Shown piece after piece: positions 54,922 through 63,645 of a DNA stretch of 64,000 nt. Position numbers and translations under genes: made by a program. Each line of letters starts with the position of its first letter. Positions within the stretch are counted from its first letter, which is position 1. The notes under the pieces are model-generated. The model was not told the origin of the DNA. It searched no databases and saw only the letters and a program-made list of their open reading frames with translations. The stretch covers positions 372,001 through 436,000 of the forward strand of contig NZ_WIRE01000001.1 of NCBI RefSeq assembly GCF_009601165.1. The letters run 5' to 3'. The DNA is from Alcanivorax sediminis. Lineage in GTDB: Bacteria > Pseudomonadota > Gammaproteobacteria > Pseudomonadales > Alcanivoracaceae.

Positions 54922-54996
54922 AAGGGGAAGTTTTACTTACCCATCACCGGGGAAAGCGATGGGTTTGGGTTGCACACGACGTTGCTTGTCGGCAAC
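54895..54996 (-). ncRNA. Putative small RNA
   Basis: Inferred from the orphan terminator. On the minus strand, TATTAT (55008-55003) is a good -10 with a weak -35 (TTCGAT, 17 bases upstream); transcription would begin near 54996. The approx. 100-nt transcript would hold hairpins GTTGC-N6-GCAAC (54996-54981), CCCATC / GATGGG (54963-54940) and the terminator. No ORF with ribosome site. Function unknown; no known family recognised. The rest of 54565-55206 has inverted repeats near 54814-54850 but no gene. Confidence 0.45.
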
Positions 54997-55206
54997 ACCA
55001 AAATAATAGTCGCGCCCTATCTCTAATCGAAACTTAATTGCCCTATCCTTTCCATTGACGTTGCCTATTTCCCTACCGCCGGGCAGGACCAGTCGCCACA
55101 GGGCAAAGTTGTCCGATTTGGCGCTTTACAGTCTCTCCACCCCCTCGGCATGATGCAGAAACATTCCGCCACGGTTTGTGGCGCCCGGCAAATCAAGAGG
55201 AACACC

Positions 55207-55878
55207 ATGGCCAGCGATACCCACGAGGAATCGTATTCCCACCACGAGGAATGGCTGAATGGCCTGACTCACGGCATTGGCGCGGCCCTCAGCATCGTCG
55301 GCACGATTGTCCTCATTGTGGCGGCCAGCCTGCAGGGCGACCCTTGGAAAATAGTCGGCTTCAGCATCTTCGGCACCAGCCTGATCCTGCTCTACAGTGC
55401 CAGCACCCTGTACCACAGCAGCCGCAGCCCGAAACTGCGCGCCGCCTTCAAGATGCTCGACCACTGCGCCATCTACGGCCTGATAGCGGGCACCTACACC
55501 CCCTTTCTGCTGGTTAACCTGCGCGGCCAGACTGGCTGGATCATGTTTGCCGTCATCTGGGCCCTGGCCCTGACCGGCATCGCGTTAAAAGCCCTTTATG
55601 GCCACCGCTTCAAGCTGCTGCGGGTGGGTATCTATCTGGCCATGGGCTGGCTGATCCTGTTCGCTTCAGGAGAACTCACCACCAAGCTCAACGACACCGG
55701 CTTCTGGCTGGTTCTGGCTGGCGGAATTACCTATACCGTGGGCGTCATCTTCTATCTGGCTGACCGATTCATCCCGTTCAATCATGCCATCTGGCACCTG
55801 TTCGTGGTCGGCGGCAGCGTCTGTCATTTCTATGCCATGTACTACGGGGTCCTGCCGTTTACGGCACCGGTGGCTTGA
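55207..55878 (+). CDS. Hemolysin III-family (PAQR-like) membrane protein
   Basis: 223 residues with seven predicted transmembrane helices. Family motifs: NGLTHGIGAALSIVG, STLYHSSR, LDHCAIYGLIAGTYTPF and AIWHLFVVGGSVCHF; the histidines and Asp are those that bind zinc in PAQR relatives. The hemolysin name is historical; role unknown, perhaps membrane-lipid homeostasis. Start from AGAGGAA before ATG 55207. Confidence 0.92.
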   Translation: MASDTHEESYSHHEEWLNGLTHGIGAALSIVGTIVLIVAASLQGDPWKIVGFSIFGTSLILLYSASTLYHSSRSPKLRAAFKMLDHCAIYGLIAGTYTPFLLVNLRGQTGWIMFAVIWALALTGIALKALYGHRFKLLRVGIYLAMGWLILFASGELTTKLNDTGFWLVLAGGITYTVGVIFYLADRFIPFNHAIWHLFVVGGSVCHFYAMYYGVLPFTAPVA

Positions 55879-55925
55879 ATTTAGCGCCTGACGCCTTTTT
55901 GCATCGGAAAAACTCGCTATTCCCC

Positions 55926-56190
55926 GCTGTAGGAGCGGTCGTTCGACCGCGATCCGAGCCTAAGCGAGGCAAGGATTCCAGAAGCGAGTTTCAAAAACCA
56001 AAAGACAACAATCAAGCACGAGGTTTGAGGTTTTGCCTTTCAGGTTTTGCCTTTCGAAACTCGCTTCTCGTAACTCGAAACTTTATTACCTCGCTTAGGC
56101 TCGGATCGCGAGCAGGCAAGTTATTCGCTACGCTCACCCTGCGGGCCAGCCTTCGGCTGTTACCTCCGTTGCACTCCGGTTCCTACAGCA
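55926..56190. repeat. Composite REP/GAGTTTCGA palindrome with an insertion in the right arm
   Basis: Left: TGTAGGAGCGGTCGTTCGAC, GATCCGAGCCTAAGCGAGGC, GGATTCCAGAAGCGAG. Right: TTCGAAACTCGCTTCTCG, TAACTCGAAAC, ATTACCTCGCTTAGGCTCGG. After AGCAGGCAAG an extra 58 bases (56121-56178) are present before the usual TCCTACAGCAGC end. No gene in the 55879-56267 gap. Confidence 0.8.
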
Positions 56191-56230
56191 GCTCTGGAAC
56201 ACCCGCTCTGCCGTCTGCGAACTCCCCCTC

Positions 56231-56259
56231 TTGCCAGAACCGCCACAACAATATACATT
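56231..56259 (+). promoter_or_regulatory. Promoter of the ArsR/YeeE operon, probably leaderless
   Basis: TTGCCA (56231-56236), 17 bases, TACATT (56254-56259). The ATG at 56268 follows by 8 bases and there is no Shine-Dalgarno, so transcription would start at or next to the A of ATG. Confidence 0.5.
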
Positions 56260-56279
56260 ATTAAATTATGAATAATGTA
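56254..56279. promoter_or_regulatory. Operator overlapping promoter and start codon of the ArsR gene
   Basis: TACATTATT-N8-AATAATGTA, perfect nine-base inverted repeat spanning the -10, the transcription start and the ATG (56268). Typical of autoregulated BigR/YgaV-type ArsR proteins (inference). Confidence 0.65.
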
Positions 56280-56606
56280 ATCACAGCCCAACCCCAGCTA
56301 CCTGATGCTGACAGCCTGCGCGCCAACGCCAGTGACGCCAGCCAGATGCTCAAGGCGCTATCCCACCCGGACCGCCTGATGTTGCTATGCCAGCTGGCTG
56401 ATGGTGCCGAACGCAGTGTCAGTGAACTGGAAGACCTGACCGACCTGCATCAGCCCTCCCTGTCCCAGCAGATTGGCGTGCTGCGCCGGGAAGGTCTGAT
56501 TGAAGGACGGCGCGACGGAAAGCACATGTTCTATCGAGTGGCCGACCCCCGAGCGTTGGCCATTCTGCAAACCCTCTACGAGCAATTCTGCGGAGCAAAT
56601 AAATGA
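56268..56606 (+). CDS. ArsR-family regulator, BigR/YgaV-like
   Basis: 112 residues. Winged helix (about 20-100) with [24 protein letters not shown]. Reactive cysteines LLCQLADG and EQFCGANK are the two that in BigR/SqrR react with persulfides. Cotranscribed with two YeeE/YedE genes (stop and start overlap at 56603-56606), so it probably senses reactive sulfur and controls sulfur transport. Start codon inside the palindromic operator. Confidence 0.85.
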   Translation: MNNVITAQPQLPDADSLRANASDASQMLKALSHPDRLMLLCQLADGAERSVSELEDLTDLHQPSLSQQIGVLRREGLIEGRRDGKHMFYRVADPRALAILQTLYEQFCGANK

Positions 56607-57040
56607 CCATCGACTGGAACGCCTTTACCCCCTGGGCCTCACTGGCCGGAGGAGCCTTGATTGGCCTGGCGGCTCTGTGGCTGCTGCATACCAATGGTCG
56701 CATCGCCGGCATCAGTGGCATCGTGGGTGGACTGTTGCGCCCGGCGCCGCTGGATCGCGGTTGGCGCATCGCCTTCATCCTCGGCATGCTCATCGCCCCC
56801 ACGGCCTGGGCGCTGGTGGGGACCCTGCCTCCCATGATCATTGATGCAGATTTCCCGCTATTGATCGTGGCGGGTCTGGTAGTCGGCATCAGCACGCGCT
56901 ATGGCTCAGGCTGCACCAGCGGCCACGGCGTCTGCGGTATGTCCCGCCTGTCACCACGCTCACTGGTGGCCACCATGGCCTTCATGGGTAGCGGCTTCAT
57001 CACGGTCTTCGTGGTTCGTCATCTGTTGGGAGGTGTGTAA
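56603..57040 (+). CDS. YeeE/YedE-family sulfur-transport protein A
   Basis: 145 residues, about four transmembrane helices. The conserved cysteine motif [12 protein letters not shown] (around residues 101-112) defines the YeeE/YedE (PmpA-like) half-transporter for thiosulfate or related sulfur. Pairs with the next gene; together they equal one full transporter. Confidence 0.88.
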   Translation: MTIDWNAFTPWASLAGGALIGLAALWLLHTNGRIAGISGIVGGLLRPAPLDRGWRIAFILGMLIAPTAWALVGTLPPMIIDADFPLLIVAGLVVGISTRYGSGCTSGHGVCGMSRLSPRSLVATMAFMGSGFITVFVVRHLLGGV

Positions 57041-57465
57041 TGCAGCGCAGCCATATCACGGCCTTTGTGGCCGGTCTGATCTTCGGCGTCGGCCTGATCC
57101 TGGCGGGCATGGCCAACCCGGCCAAGGTGCTCGCCTTTCTGGATCTTGCCGGCAACTGGGACCCCTCTCTCGCGCTGGTCATGGGTGGCGCCATTCCAGT
57201 GTCTGCCATCGGCTTTTATCTGGTTCGCTATCGTGCGACGCCATTGTGTGGGAGCAGCTTTCAGGTGCCCAGCAACCGCCAGCTCGACAAGCGTCTGGTG
57301 CTAGGTGCACTGGGCTTTGGCGTGGGCTGGGGTCTGGCCGGCTTCTGCCCGGGCCCGGCGCTGGTTGCCCTGGGTACCGGAAGCCTGAAAGCGGTCGTGT
57401 TTGTCGCCGCCATGCTCAGCGGGATGCTGATCTTTGAAGTAATGGAAAAGCGCAAGAGCACGTAA
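57040..57465 (+). CDS. YeeE/YedE-family sulfur-transport protein B
   Basis: 141 residues, about four helices. Second half-transporter (PmpB-like) with the motif GWGLAGFCPGPALVALGTG. Its start overlaps the previous stop by one base. Forms a pair with protein A under the ArsR regulator; no dioxygenase or rhodanese gene is in the operon. Confidence 0.87.
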   Translation: MQRSHITAFVAGLIFGVGLILAGMANPAKVLAFLDLAGNWDPSLALVMGGAIPVSAIGFYLVRYRATPLCGSSFQVPSNRQLDKRLVLGALGFGVGWGLAGFCPGPALVALGTGSLKAVVFVAAMLSGMLIFEVMEKRKST

Positions 57466-57475
57466 AAGCAGGGAC

Positions 57476-57738
57476 GCGTTTCGAGGAGCGAGTTTCGAAG
57501 ATCAAAACCTGGCGGAGGGTAGAGCCTCCCGTAGGAGTTCTCTGTGCTCGTCAGGGTATGCCTGCAAGCGATCGAGGAAATCAGTTTCGAGTTGCGAGTA
57601 ACGAGTCTCGAACGGCAAAACAGCAAGCCTTGGGCAGGCTCAAGGTTTTAGGTTTTCGAAACCCGGTACTCGTCACTCGCTTCTGGAACCCTGACCTCGC
57701 TTTGACTCGGATCGCCTGCAGGCAGGCTCCTACGGCCT
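57476..57738. repeat. Composite GAGTTTCGA/REP repeat, apparently two fused copies
   Basis: GTTTCGAGGAGCGAGTTTCG, then CCTGCAAGCGATCGAGG, then a second TTTCGAGTTGCGAGTAACG arm, right arm TCGAAACCCGGTACTCGTCA, CTGACCTCGCTTTGACTCGG, CTGCAGGCAGGCTCCTACGG. Two left arms suggest a tandem insertion. No gene in 57466-57792. Confidence 0.68.
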
Positions 57739-57775
57739 GATCACAGGGCAGAGGTCTGCGGGAGACGCCGCCCCG

Positions 57776-57802
57776 GCGTCAGGCATCCGGCATCAAGCGT
57801 TC
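57776..57802. repeat. GGCGTCAGGCATCCGGCATC words through the gpx stop codon
   Basis: GACGCC-family word whose last part includes the gpx stop (TGA on the minus strand) and codes for its last two residues. Confidence 0.6.
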
Positions 57803-58275
57803 AGCAATTTCTCAATGTCCTTGCGGATTGCTTCCGGCTTGTCGGTGGGCGCGTAGCGTTTGATCACCTTGCCGTCCTTGTTCACCAGGAACTTGGTGAA
57901 GTTCCACTTGATTCCCTTGCTACCCAGCACCCCTGGCGCTTCCTTCTTCAGAAAGTTATACAGCGGATGGGCGTTATCGCCGTTTACATCGATCTTGTCG
58001 AACATGGTGAAGCTGACGCCATAGTTCTTCATGCAGAAGGCGCCGATCTCCTCCGCCCCACCCGGTTCCTGTTTGCCAAACTGGTTACAGGGGAAACCAA
58101 GGATTTCCAGACCACGCTCTTTCAGGTCATCGTAAAGTCCTTCCAGACCTTCGAACTGCGGCGTAAAGCCACATTTGCTGGCGGTGTTAACAATCAGCAT
58201 CACCTTGCCCTTGAACTCTGCCAGGCTCTTTTCGTCACCGCTGAGGGTGGTGGCAGAAAAATCGTAGATACCCAT
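57793..58275 (-). CDS. gpx: Glutathione peroxidase (Cys type)
   Basis: 160 residues. Cys in [15 protein letters not shown] is the peroxidatic residue (selenocysteine in animals), with Gln in [13 protein letters not shown], Trp in KWNFTKFLV and Asn completing the tetrad. Probably thioredoxin-dependent, since bacterial Cys-GPx usually are. Start at 58275 with GGAGTGA; two codons upstream another ATG exists. 36 bases from the DJ-1-type gene on the same strand. Confidence 0.93.
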   Translation of the reverse strand: MGIYDFSATTLSGDEKSLAEFKGKVMLIVNTASKCGFTPQFEGLEGLYDDLKERGLEILGFPCNQFGKQEPGGAEEIGAFCMKNYGVSFTMFDKIDVNGDNAHPLYNFLKKEAPGVLGSKGIKWNFTKFLVNKDGKVIKRYAPTDKPEAIRKDIEKLLNA

Positions 58276-58311
58276 TGTCACTCCATGTCTGTAGTGGCCC
58301 TTCGGCCATGA

Positions 58312-58989
58312 TTATTCCTGTTCCGACAGCGCGGCAATCACCGCCTGCGCTACCGCTTCACTAGACTGCGGATTCTGACCGGTGACCAGCTTGCCGTCCG
58401 TGATCGAGTGCGAGACAAACTTGTCGGCCAGATCCAGATTCGCACCCAGCTCTTCCAGTCGCGACGCCAGCAGGAAGGGCATCACGTCATCGAGCCCCAC
58501 TTCCCGCTCCTCTTCATTGGTAAAGCACGCCACGGTGCGGTTTTGCACCAGCGGCGAGCCATCTTCGTTGCGCAGACCCACCAGCGCGGCAGGCCCATGA
58601 CATACCGCCGCCAGCAAGCCGCCTCGATTCCAGGTTCGCTCCATCACCGCAGCCACCAGAGGATTATCCGGCATGTCGAACATGGCACCATGGCCACCCG
58701 GGACAAAGACACCGGCAAAAGCGTCCTCCCACACGGATTCCAGCGCAAGCGTGTCCTGTAATGCCGCAATAGGCTCCGCCCAGGCATCTTTCTGGGCATC
58801 ATCCGGGATCGAGTTGGGATCCACCGGAATCTTGCCGCCACGGGGGCTGGCCACCACCAGCGCAATGCCCTGCTCACGGAACAGCAGATAGGGCACAGCA
58901 AATTCTTCCAGCCAAAGACCGGTCTGCTGACCCTGACCCATCTGCGAAGCACTGGTCACCAGCATCAGCAACGGTTTGTTCAGATTCAT
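58312..58989 (-). CDS. DJ-1/PfpI-family protein (Hsp31-like)
   Basis: 225 residues. Nucleophile cysteine in AAVCHGPAAL, with glycine-rich VFVPGGHGAMFD and an Asp/His partner likely nearby. Family members are glyoxalase III, deglycases or chaperones. Start at 58989, GGAGGAG. Same direction as and just upstream of gpx; both fit oxidative/carbonyl stress defence. Confidence 0.88.
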   Translation of the reverse strand: MNLNKPLLMLVTSASQMGQGQQTGLWLEEFAVPYLLFREQGIALVVASPRGGKIPVDPNSIPDDAQKDAWAEPIAALQDTLALESVWEDAFAGVFVPGGHGAMFDMPDNPLVAAVMERTWNRGGLLAAVCHGPAALVGLRNEDGSPLVQNRTVACFTNEEEREVGLDDVMPFLLASRLEELGANLDLADKFVSHSITDGKLVTGQNPQSSEAVAQAVIAALSEQE

Positions 58990-59116
58990 TGTCTCCTCCC
59001 GAAACTTCAATCAAACAGCGTGACTGCCTGCTGTGCATCGAAGCAACAGCCGTGGCAACATGCTGTGAAACAACGTGGGTTTCCTCAGCGACAATATCAA
59101 CCCTGGACCGGATTTC

Positions 59117-60469
59117 ATGGACTGGCAACAGCTATTGAACAAGACCCGCCTGGGCGGGCGTGATGCCAAGGACGAAAGTGGCCGCACTGCCTTCCTCCGC
59201 GATCATGACAAGATCATCTTCTCCGGTGCCTTTCGCCGCCTGGCGCGCAAGACCCAGGTACATCCGTTGGCCACCAACGATCATGTCCACAATCGTCTGA
59301 CGCACTCTCTGGAAGTGTCCTGCGTCGGTCGCACCCTGGGAATTCGTGCAGGAGAACGATTACAGTCAAAGCACTGGCTGCCCGACACCGTCAATCCCAC
59401 GGACTTCGGTGACATTGTTCAATCTGCCTGCCTCGCCCATGACATTGGCAACCCACCGTTTGGCCATACCGGTGAACGCGCCATCCGTGCCTGGTTTCAG
59501 GAGCGCGGCCAGCACTTTCTCGACATGCTGTCTCCGGCACAACAAAGCGATCTGACCTTCTTCGAAGGTAACGCCCAGGGCTTTCGCATTCTTACCAAGA
59601 GCGAATATCACCAGTACGACGACGGCATGCGCCTTACCTATGCCACCCTCGCCACTTTCCTGAAATACCCGTGGCTCTCTGCGGATGCAGGATCCGCCAG
59701 CAGCAAACCGGGCAAATACAGCGCCTTTGTTTCAGAGGCCACCGCCTTCCGGGAGGTTGCCATGGCAAGCGGCCTGATAGAGCAATCGCCCGGGCGCTTC
59801 TGCCGTCACCCGCTGGCGTACCTGATGGAGGCTGCCGATGACTTCTGCTACGCCATCATCGATCTGGAAGACGGCCTCGAAATGGATTTGCTGCACTGGG
59901 ATGAGGTGTATGCGCTACTGCAACCCGCGCTGCCCGACACCAAGGAAGTCAGCGATCTGATTCATTCCGATCTTCGCGACGGCAGAAAGGCGGCGCTGTT
60001 GCGCGGCAAGATTATCGAGCGATTCATCGAGGCCGGCGTGGAAGCCTTCGTGGCCAATCATGAACGCCTGCTGCAAGGGCGCATGGATGGCGACCTGATC
60101 AGCCACTGTGAGCCCGCAGTCCGTAATGTGGTGGAAAACGCCAAACAACTGGCACGCTCAAAAGTATTCGAGCACCCCAGAAAAATCGAGTTGGAAATCG
60201 GCGCGTTTGAAGTGATGGGGGCATTGCTGGACGGGCTGATTGAAGCGGCGGTTTCCTATGCCTGTAACAGTGCCAGCAACTATCGCCACGAACGCATCAT
60301 CGATCTGATTGGGCGCCACAGTTTTCCGGAAAATCTGCAGCAACTTCCCGAGCAGGAACGCATCTACCAATGCATCATGCGCGCCCTGGATTTTCTTGCC
60401 GGCATGACCGACAACTATGCCACTTATCTGGCAAAACAGTTCTCGGGAATGGCTGAGACGCGCTATTAA
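59117..60469 (+). CDS. dgt: Deoxyguanosinetriphosphate triphosphohydrolase-like (dNTPase)
   Basis: 450 residues. HD-domain dNTP hydrolase; metal ligands in VHNRLTHSLEVSCVG and CLAHDIGNPPFGHTGE. Splits dNTPs into nucleoside and triphosphate, balancing nucleotide pools. N-terminal FRRLARKTQVHPL matches Dgt-like proteins. The ATG at 59117 is the family-like start; an in-frame GTG at 59075 is an alternative. Stop codon overlaps its terminator. Confidence 0.92.
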   Translation: MDWQQLLNKTRLGGRDAKDESGRTAFLRDHDKIIFSGAFRRLARKTQVHPLATNDHVHNRLTHSLEVSCVGRTLGIRAGERLQSKHWLPDTVNPTDFGDIVQSACLAHDIGNPPFGHTGERAIRAWFQERGQHFLDMLSPAQQSDLTFFEGNAQGFRILTKSEYHQYDDGMRLTYATLATFLKYPWLSADAGSASSKPGKYSAFVSEATAFREVAMASGLIEQSPGRFCRHPLAYLMEAADDFCYAIIDLEDGLEMDLLHWDEVYALLQPALPDTKEVSDLIHSDLRDGRKAALLRGKIIERFIEAGVEAFVANHERLLQGRMDGDLISHCEPAVRNVVENAKQLARSKVFEHPRKIELEIGAFEVMGALLDGLIEAAVSYACNSASNYRHERIIDLIGRHSFPENLQQLPEQERIYQCIMRALDFLAGMTDNYATYLAKQFSGMAETRY

Positions 60470-60496
60470 AAAAGGCCGGCTAAGCCGGCCTTTTTT
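60468..60496. terminator. Bidirectional terminator between dgt and a convergent gene
   Basis: GGCCGGC / GCCGGCC stem with TAA loop; six A on the left, six T on the right. The dgt stop codon lies in the A-run. Confidence 0.92.
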
Positions 60497-60501
60497 CTTG
60501 C

Positions 60502-61161
60502 TTACTGCTTGATCAGGAAAACAAGATTGGTGAAGTCATACACCGGTTCGCCCTCGCCCAGAACCGTGTCTCGACCATTGAACACCAGCAGTTTCGGACC
60601 GGCCTTGAACAGCACCACTTCGTCACCCGGGCCGAGGTTCAGGGTCACGGTGGCACCATTGTCAGTCCAGGTACCGCTCAGAGCATCAGGAGCTGCCTGG
60701 TTGTTGAAGTCCGGGTCGAAGGCGAAACGGCAGCCGAATACTCCATCGTCACAAACACCCTGGAGCGCATCCACCAGAGATGAGCGATTTTCATTGATGG
60801 TGCCAGAGAACCCACCCTGCGCATCCAGGGTGAACGACCCGGTAGATTTATAGGTGGAGATCTCGGAATAGCCGTCGGGCTGAGTCGTACCGCTGTTCGC
60901 AGCCAGCTCCACCGCCATCTCGATGAAGGAATAGGTCCCGGCGATGGTACCGTCACCCACGACCGCCTCCAGCGCATCCAGGCGCTGGGAGTTATCATTG
61001 ATGGCGGCAATCAGGGCAGCGAAATTGCCGTTTACTTCACTGGCCAGCGCCGGCGAGTCCGCAGTAAAAACGGTGGTATCAGTACCCTCAACCACTTCAG
61101 AAGCCATGGCAGCAGAGCTCATCATTACTGCGGTGAGGCCTGTCAGAATTACTTTTTTCAT
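60502..61161 (-). CDS. Exported protein, unknown function
   Basis: 219 residues: signal peptide MKKVILTGLTAVMMSSAAMA, then an acidic, beta-rich domain (AGTYSFIEMAVELAANSGTT; LDAQGGFSGTINENRSS; TWTDNGATVTLNLGPGDEVV). Two Cys (GVCDDGVFGCRF) may pair. A helical EVNGNFAALIAAINDNSQRL region near the N-terminus resembles the linker of tail-fiber-like or collar proteins, but this is weak. Follows the repeat lipoprotein by 40 bases on the same strand, so co-expressed. Start supported by GAGGG. Confidence 0.68.
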   Translation of the reverse strand: MKKVILTGLTAVMMSSAAMASEVVEGTDTTVFTADSPALASEVNGNFAALIAAINDNSQRLDALEAVVGDGTIAGTYSFIEMAVELAANSGTTQPDGYSEISTYKSTGSFTLDAQGGFSGTINENRSSLVDALQGVCDDGVFGCRFAFDPDFNNQAAPDALSGTWTDNGATVTLNLGPGDEVVLFKAGPKLLVFNGRDTVLGEGEPVYDFTNLVFLIKQ

Positions 61162-61201
61162 GTCTCTTACCCTCTATAGGTTTTGTGCTTAACCAATGGC
61201 C

Positions 61202-63394
61202 TCACTGCCAGTTGGCTTGATCCCAGTTAAAGTTGTTCCAGACTGCCGCTGCAGGGCCGACCACTTCTTCAACGAAGCTGACGCTGATATTGCAGTCTGC
61301 GGTTACCGGTCCGGTGGTATAGGTGTCACCGACAAGCGATCCACCACAACCAGTGATGGTGTTGACGACGAAGCCTGCATCCGGCGTGACCAGGAAATCC
61401 GTGGTGCCGCCATGGGCCACGGTTGCCTCATTCGGACCGATCATGCCGTTGGCGCCGTCGACGGCGGCCGTCACCGTGTAGGACTTGATGGCAAAGGTCG
61501 CCGTCACTGAGCATTCAGCGGTAATCGTTCCCGTCGTGAAGATGGTGCCATCCAAGGTACCGCCACAACCGGTCACGCCTGTCAGCTCATAACCTTCATC
61601 CGCTGTCACAGTGAACTGCTGAGTGTCGCCGTGATTCACCAGAGGATTCGCAGGGTCAAAGCTGCCGTTATCAGCGATGGTGGTGACCTGATATTGAATC
61701 GGTTCGAACCCCACCGACACGGTACAGGAACCTGTAATGGCCGCCGTAGTGAACGTGGAGCCATCCAGGCTTCCGCCACACCCGGTGGCTGAGGCAATCT
61801 GGTTACCCTCATTCGCAGTCAGAGAGAAGGCCTGGATGCTGCCGTGCTCCGCCACCACACTGGTCGGGGAAACAATGCCCGAACCGGTGACAGCGGTATC
61901 CACGGTGTAGCTCATCAGGCTGAAGCTGGCTGAAACGTTACAGGCCGCGGTGATGGGCCCTACCGTGTACTGATTCGGTGTTGCAGTTGCTGCCACTTCA
62001 CAGGTGTCCCCGCTGACGGAATCCACCTGGGATCCCAGACCGGGCACAACACTCAGGGTGCCATTTTGGCCGTGGTCCACCAGCAGGAAGTCTGGATCAA
62101 AGCTGCCGTCACCAGTGATGACTCCGGTAGTCACGCCATACTGCTTGAGCGCGAAGGTCGGCGTAATGGTACAGGCTTGGGTAATCGGCCCGGTGCTGTA
62201 GACCGTGTTGTTCAACTCACCGCCACACCCGGTTACCGACACCAGGTCATAACCTTCATCCGGTACCACTTCGAAGTCCGCGGTAAGCCCATGATCAACA
62301 AGGGCAGACGCCGGCAACACTTCACCACCGGTTGCCGGTGCCGCAGTAACCTCATACTGGTTAATCACGAACGAGACGGATAACGTACACGTTGTCTGCA
62401 GGGCGTCTGTGTTGAAGGTCAACCCATCCAGCTGGCCAGCACAACCATTGACCTGGTCAATGCTGTACCCCGTATCCGGCACAATGTCGAAGCTGGCACT
62501 GGCACCACCCAGCAGGGAAACAGAAAGAGGCGATACGGCACCATTTGCCCCGGCCTCAGCCGTTACCAGGAAGCTGCTGATCTCGCTCAAGTCCTGATTG
62601 GAAGCGACGTAGTCACCAATGGCCTGTACCAGGTCATCGCCACTGGTCGCAGGCAGAGGGCCTTCTTCGGTGCCAATAGTGACAGCCTCGCCATCTTTTT
62701 TGCCGTCCACAACACCATCGGATGCATCCTGAATCAATGCGATGACAGTATCGAAAGGATCCGTTCCGGCGCTGATGTTATTTGCCTGGGTCGATAGCCC
62801 ACCCAGCACTGCCGCGTATTGTTTTGCCGCCGGGTCTTCGCCCGTGGTGCTGGGTACGGTAGTCAATGGATCAAATGATACCCCCAGCACATCATCCAGC
62901 ACCGCCCCACCGGCATCGATACCCTCTTCGATAGACGCACCTTCATTCGTTGCCAGGTGCTCACGGGCGGTGCGAACCAGCAGCTCACTCAGCGGCGTCA
63001 CGGCGGCGGTTTCGGCGCCCGCCGGCAGGAACGAGTTGAGACTGCCTGCGTTCACGGTCGTGCCTGTAGCCTCATCGGTGTAGGTACCACCGCTGGACTC
63101 AATCAGCAGAGGACGAGGAATGCTGTCGGGAATTTGCACGGACCATGAGCCATCCGCTGCCGTCTGAATTGGCCCGGCGACCGGGTCTCCCGTCTTGATG
63201 CCCGCTGCATCCATTTGGTAGAGGTACAGCTGCGCCCCTGCAACAGGGCCCTTGGTTACCGCACCACTGACTGAACTCTTGGCTGCCGGCTTGGGGGCCT
63301 CAGCACCGCCCCCGCCACTGCTGCCACCACCACCGCCACAACCGGCAATGGCAATCGCCACCGCCAGACTGGCGACTCTGAATGTATCCTTCAT
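61202..63394 (-). CDS. Lipoprotein with six tandem divergent InlB-B-type repeats
   Basis: 730 residues. Lipobox AIAGC (Cys19) followed by GGGGGSSGGGG, then a carboxypeptidase-like beta domain (about 42-110) and a helical linker. From about residue 275 come six repeats of about 70 residues, each ending VTGCGGxLxG...TTGPIT...CxVSxxF with a Cys pair per repeat, as in the bacterial InlB B-repeat/Bacterial_repeat_2 family. The end is WNNFNWDQANWQ. Surface-exposed adhesin or enzyme scaffold is inferred. Followed by the 219-residue exported protein. Confidence 0.82.
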   Translation of the reverse strand: MKDTFRVASLAVAIAIAGCGGGGGSSGGGGAEAPKPAAKSSVSGAVTKGPVAGAQLYLYQMDAAGIKTGDPVAGPIQTAADGSWSVQIPDSIPRPLLIESSGGTYTDEATGTTVNAGSLNSFLPAGAETAAVTPLSELLVRTAREHLATNEGASIEEGIDAGGAVLDDVLGVSFDPLTTVPSTTGEDPAAKQYAAVLGGLSTQANNISAGTDPFDTVIALIQDASDGVVDGKKDGEAVTIGTEEGPLPATSGDDLVQAIGDYVASNQDLSEISSFLVTAEAGANGAVSPLSVSLLGGASASFDIVPDTGYSIDQVNGCAGQLDGLTFNTDALQTTCTLSVSFVINQYEVTAAPATGGEVLPASALVDHGLTADFEVVPDEGYDLVSVTGCGGELNNTVYSTGPITQACTITPTFALKQYGVTTGVITGDGSFDPDFLLVDHGQNGTLSVVPGLGSQVDSVSGDTCEVAATATPNQYTVGPITAACNVSASFSLMSYTVDTAVTGSGIVSPTSVVAEHGSIQAFSLTANEGNQIASATGCGGSLDGSTFTTAAITGSCTVSVGFEPIQYQVTTIADNGSFDPANPLVNHGDTQQFTVTADEGYELTGVTGCGGTLDGTIFTTGTITAECSVTATFAIKSYTVTAAVDGANGMIGPNEATVAHGGTTDFLVTPDAGFVVNTITGCGGSLVGDTYTTGPVTADCNISVSFVEEVVGPAAAVWNNFNWDQANWQ

Positions 63395-63463
63395 TTGTGA
63401 CTTCTCCGATCACCCAGTTTGGACTCATGCCCAAAACTACGGGATCGGCTAGCAGTGCTCATC

Positions 63464-63476
63464 ACCCATATGGGGT
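63464..63476. promoter_or_regulatory. Short palindrome before the repeat lipoprotein gene
   Basis: ACCC-ATATG-GGGT, 70 bases upstream of the lipoprotein start. A possible operator, but short enough to be chance. Confidence 0.3.
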
Positions 63477-63613
63477 ATGGCAAGCCGATTAATGGTGATT
63501 TTCTGTTACCGAACCCGATTCAGGACTATGTGCTTGCGCTTTTGACACACAAGCAAAACCGGCCAACACGACAGAAGGCAGCATACGAAGACCAAGGGAC
63601 GGAGCTGAGCAGG

Positions 63614-63641
63614 CAGGAGTCGAGCAGCCGCACGACTCCTG
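63614..63641. terminator. Perfect stem-loop between two minus-strand genes
   Basis: CAGGAGTCG / CGACTCCTG with a ten-base loop, ending 4 bases below the truncated hydrolase stop codon. No T-run, so its termination ability is uncertain. Confidence 0.45.
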
Positions 63642-63645
63642 ACGA

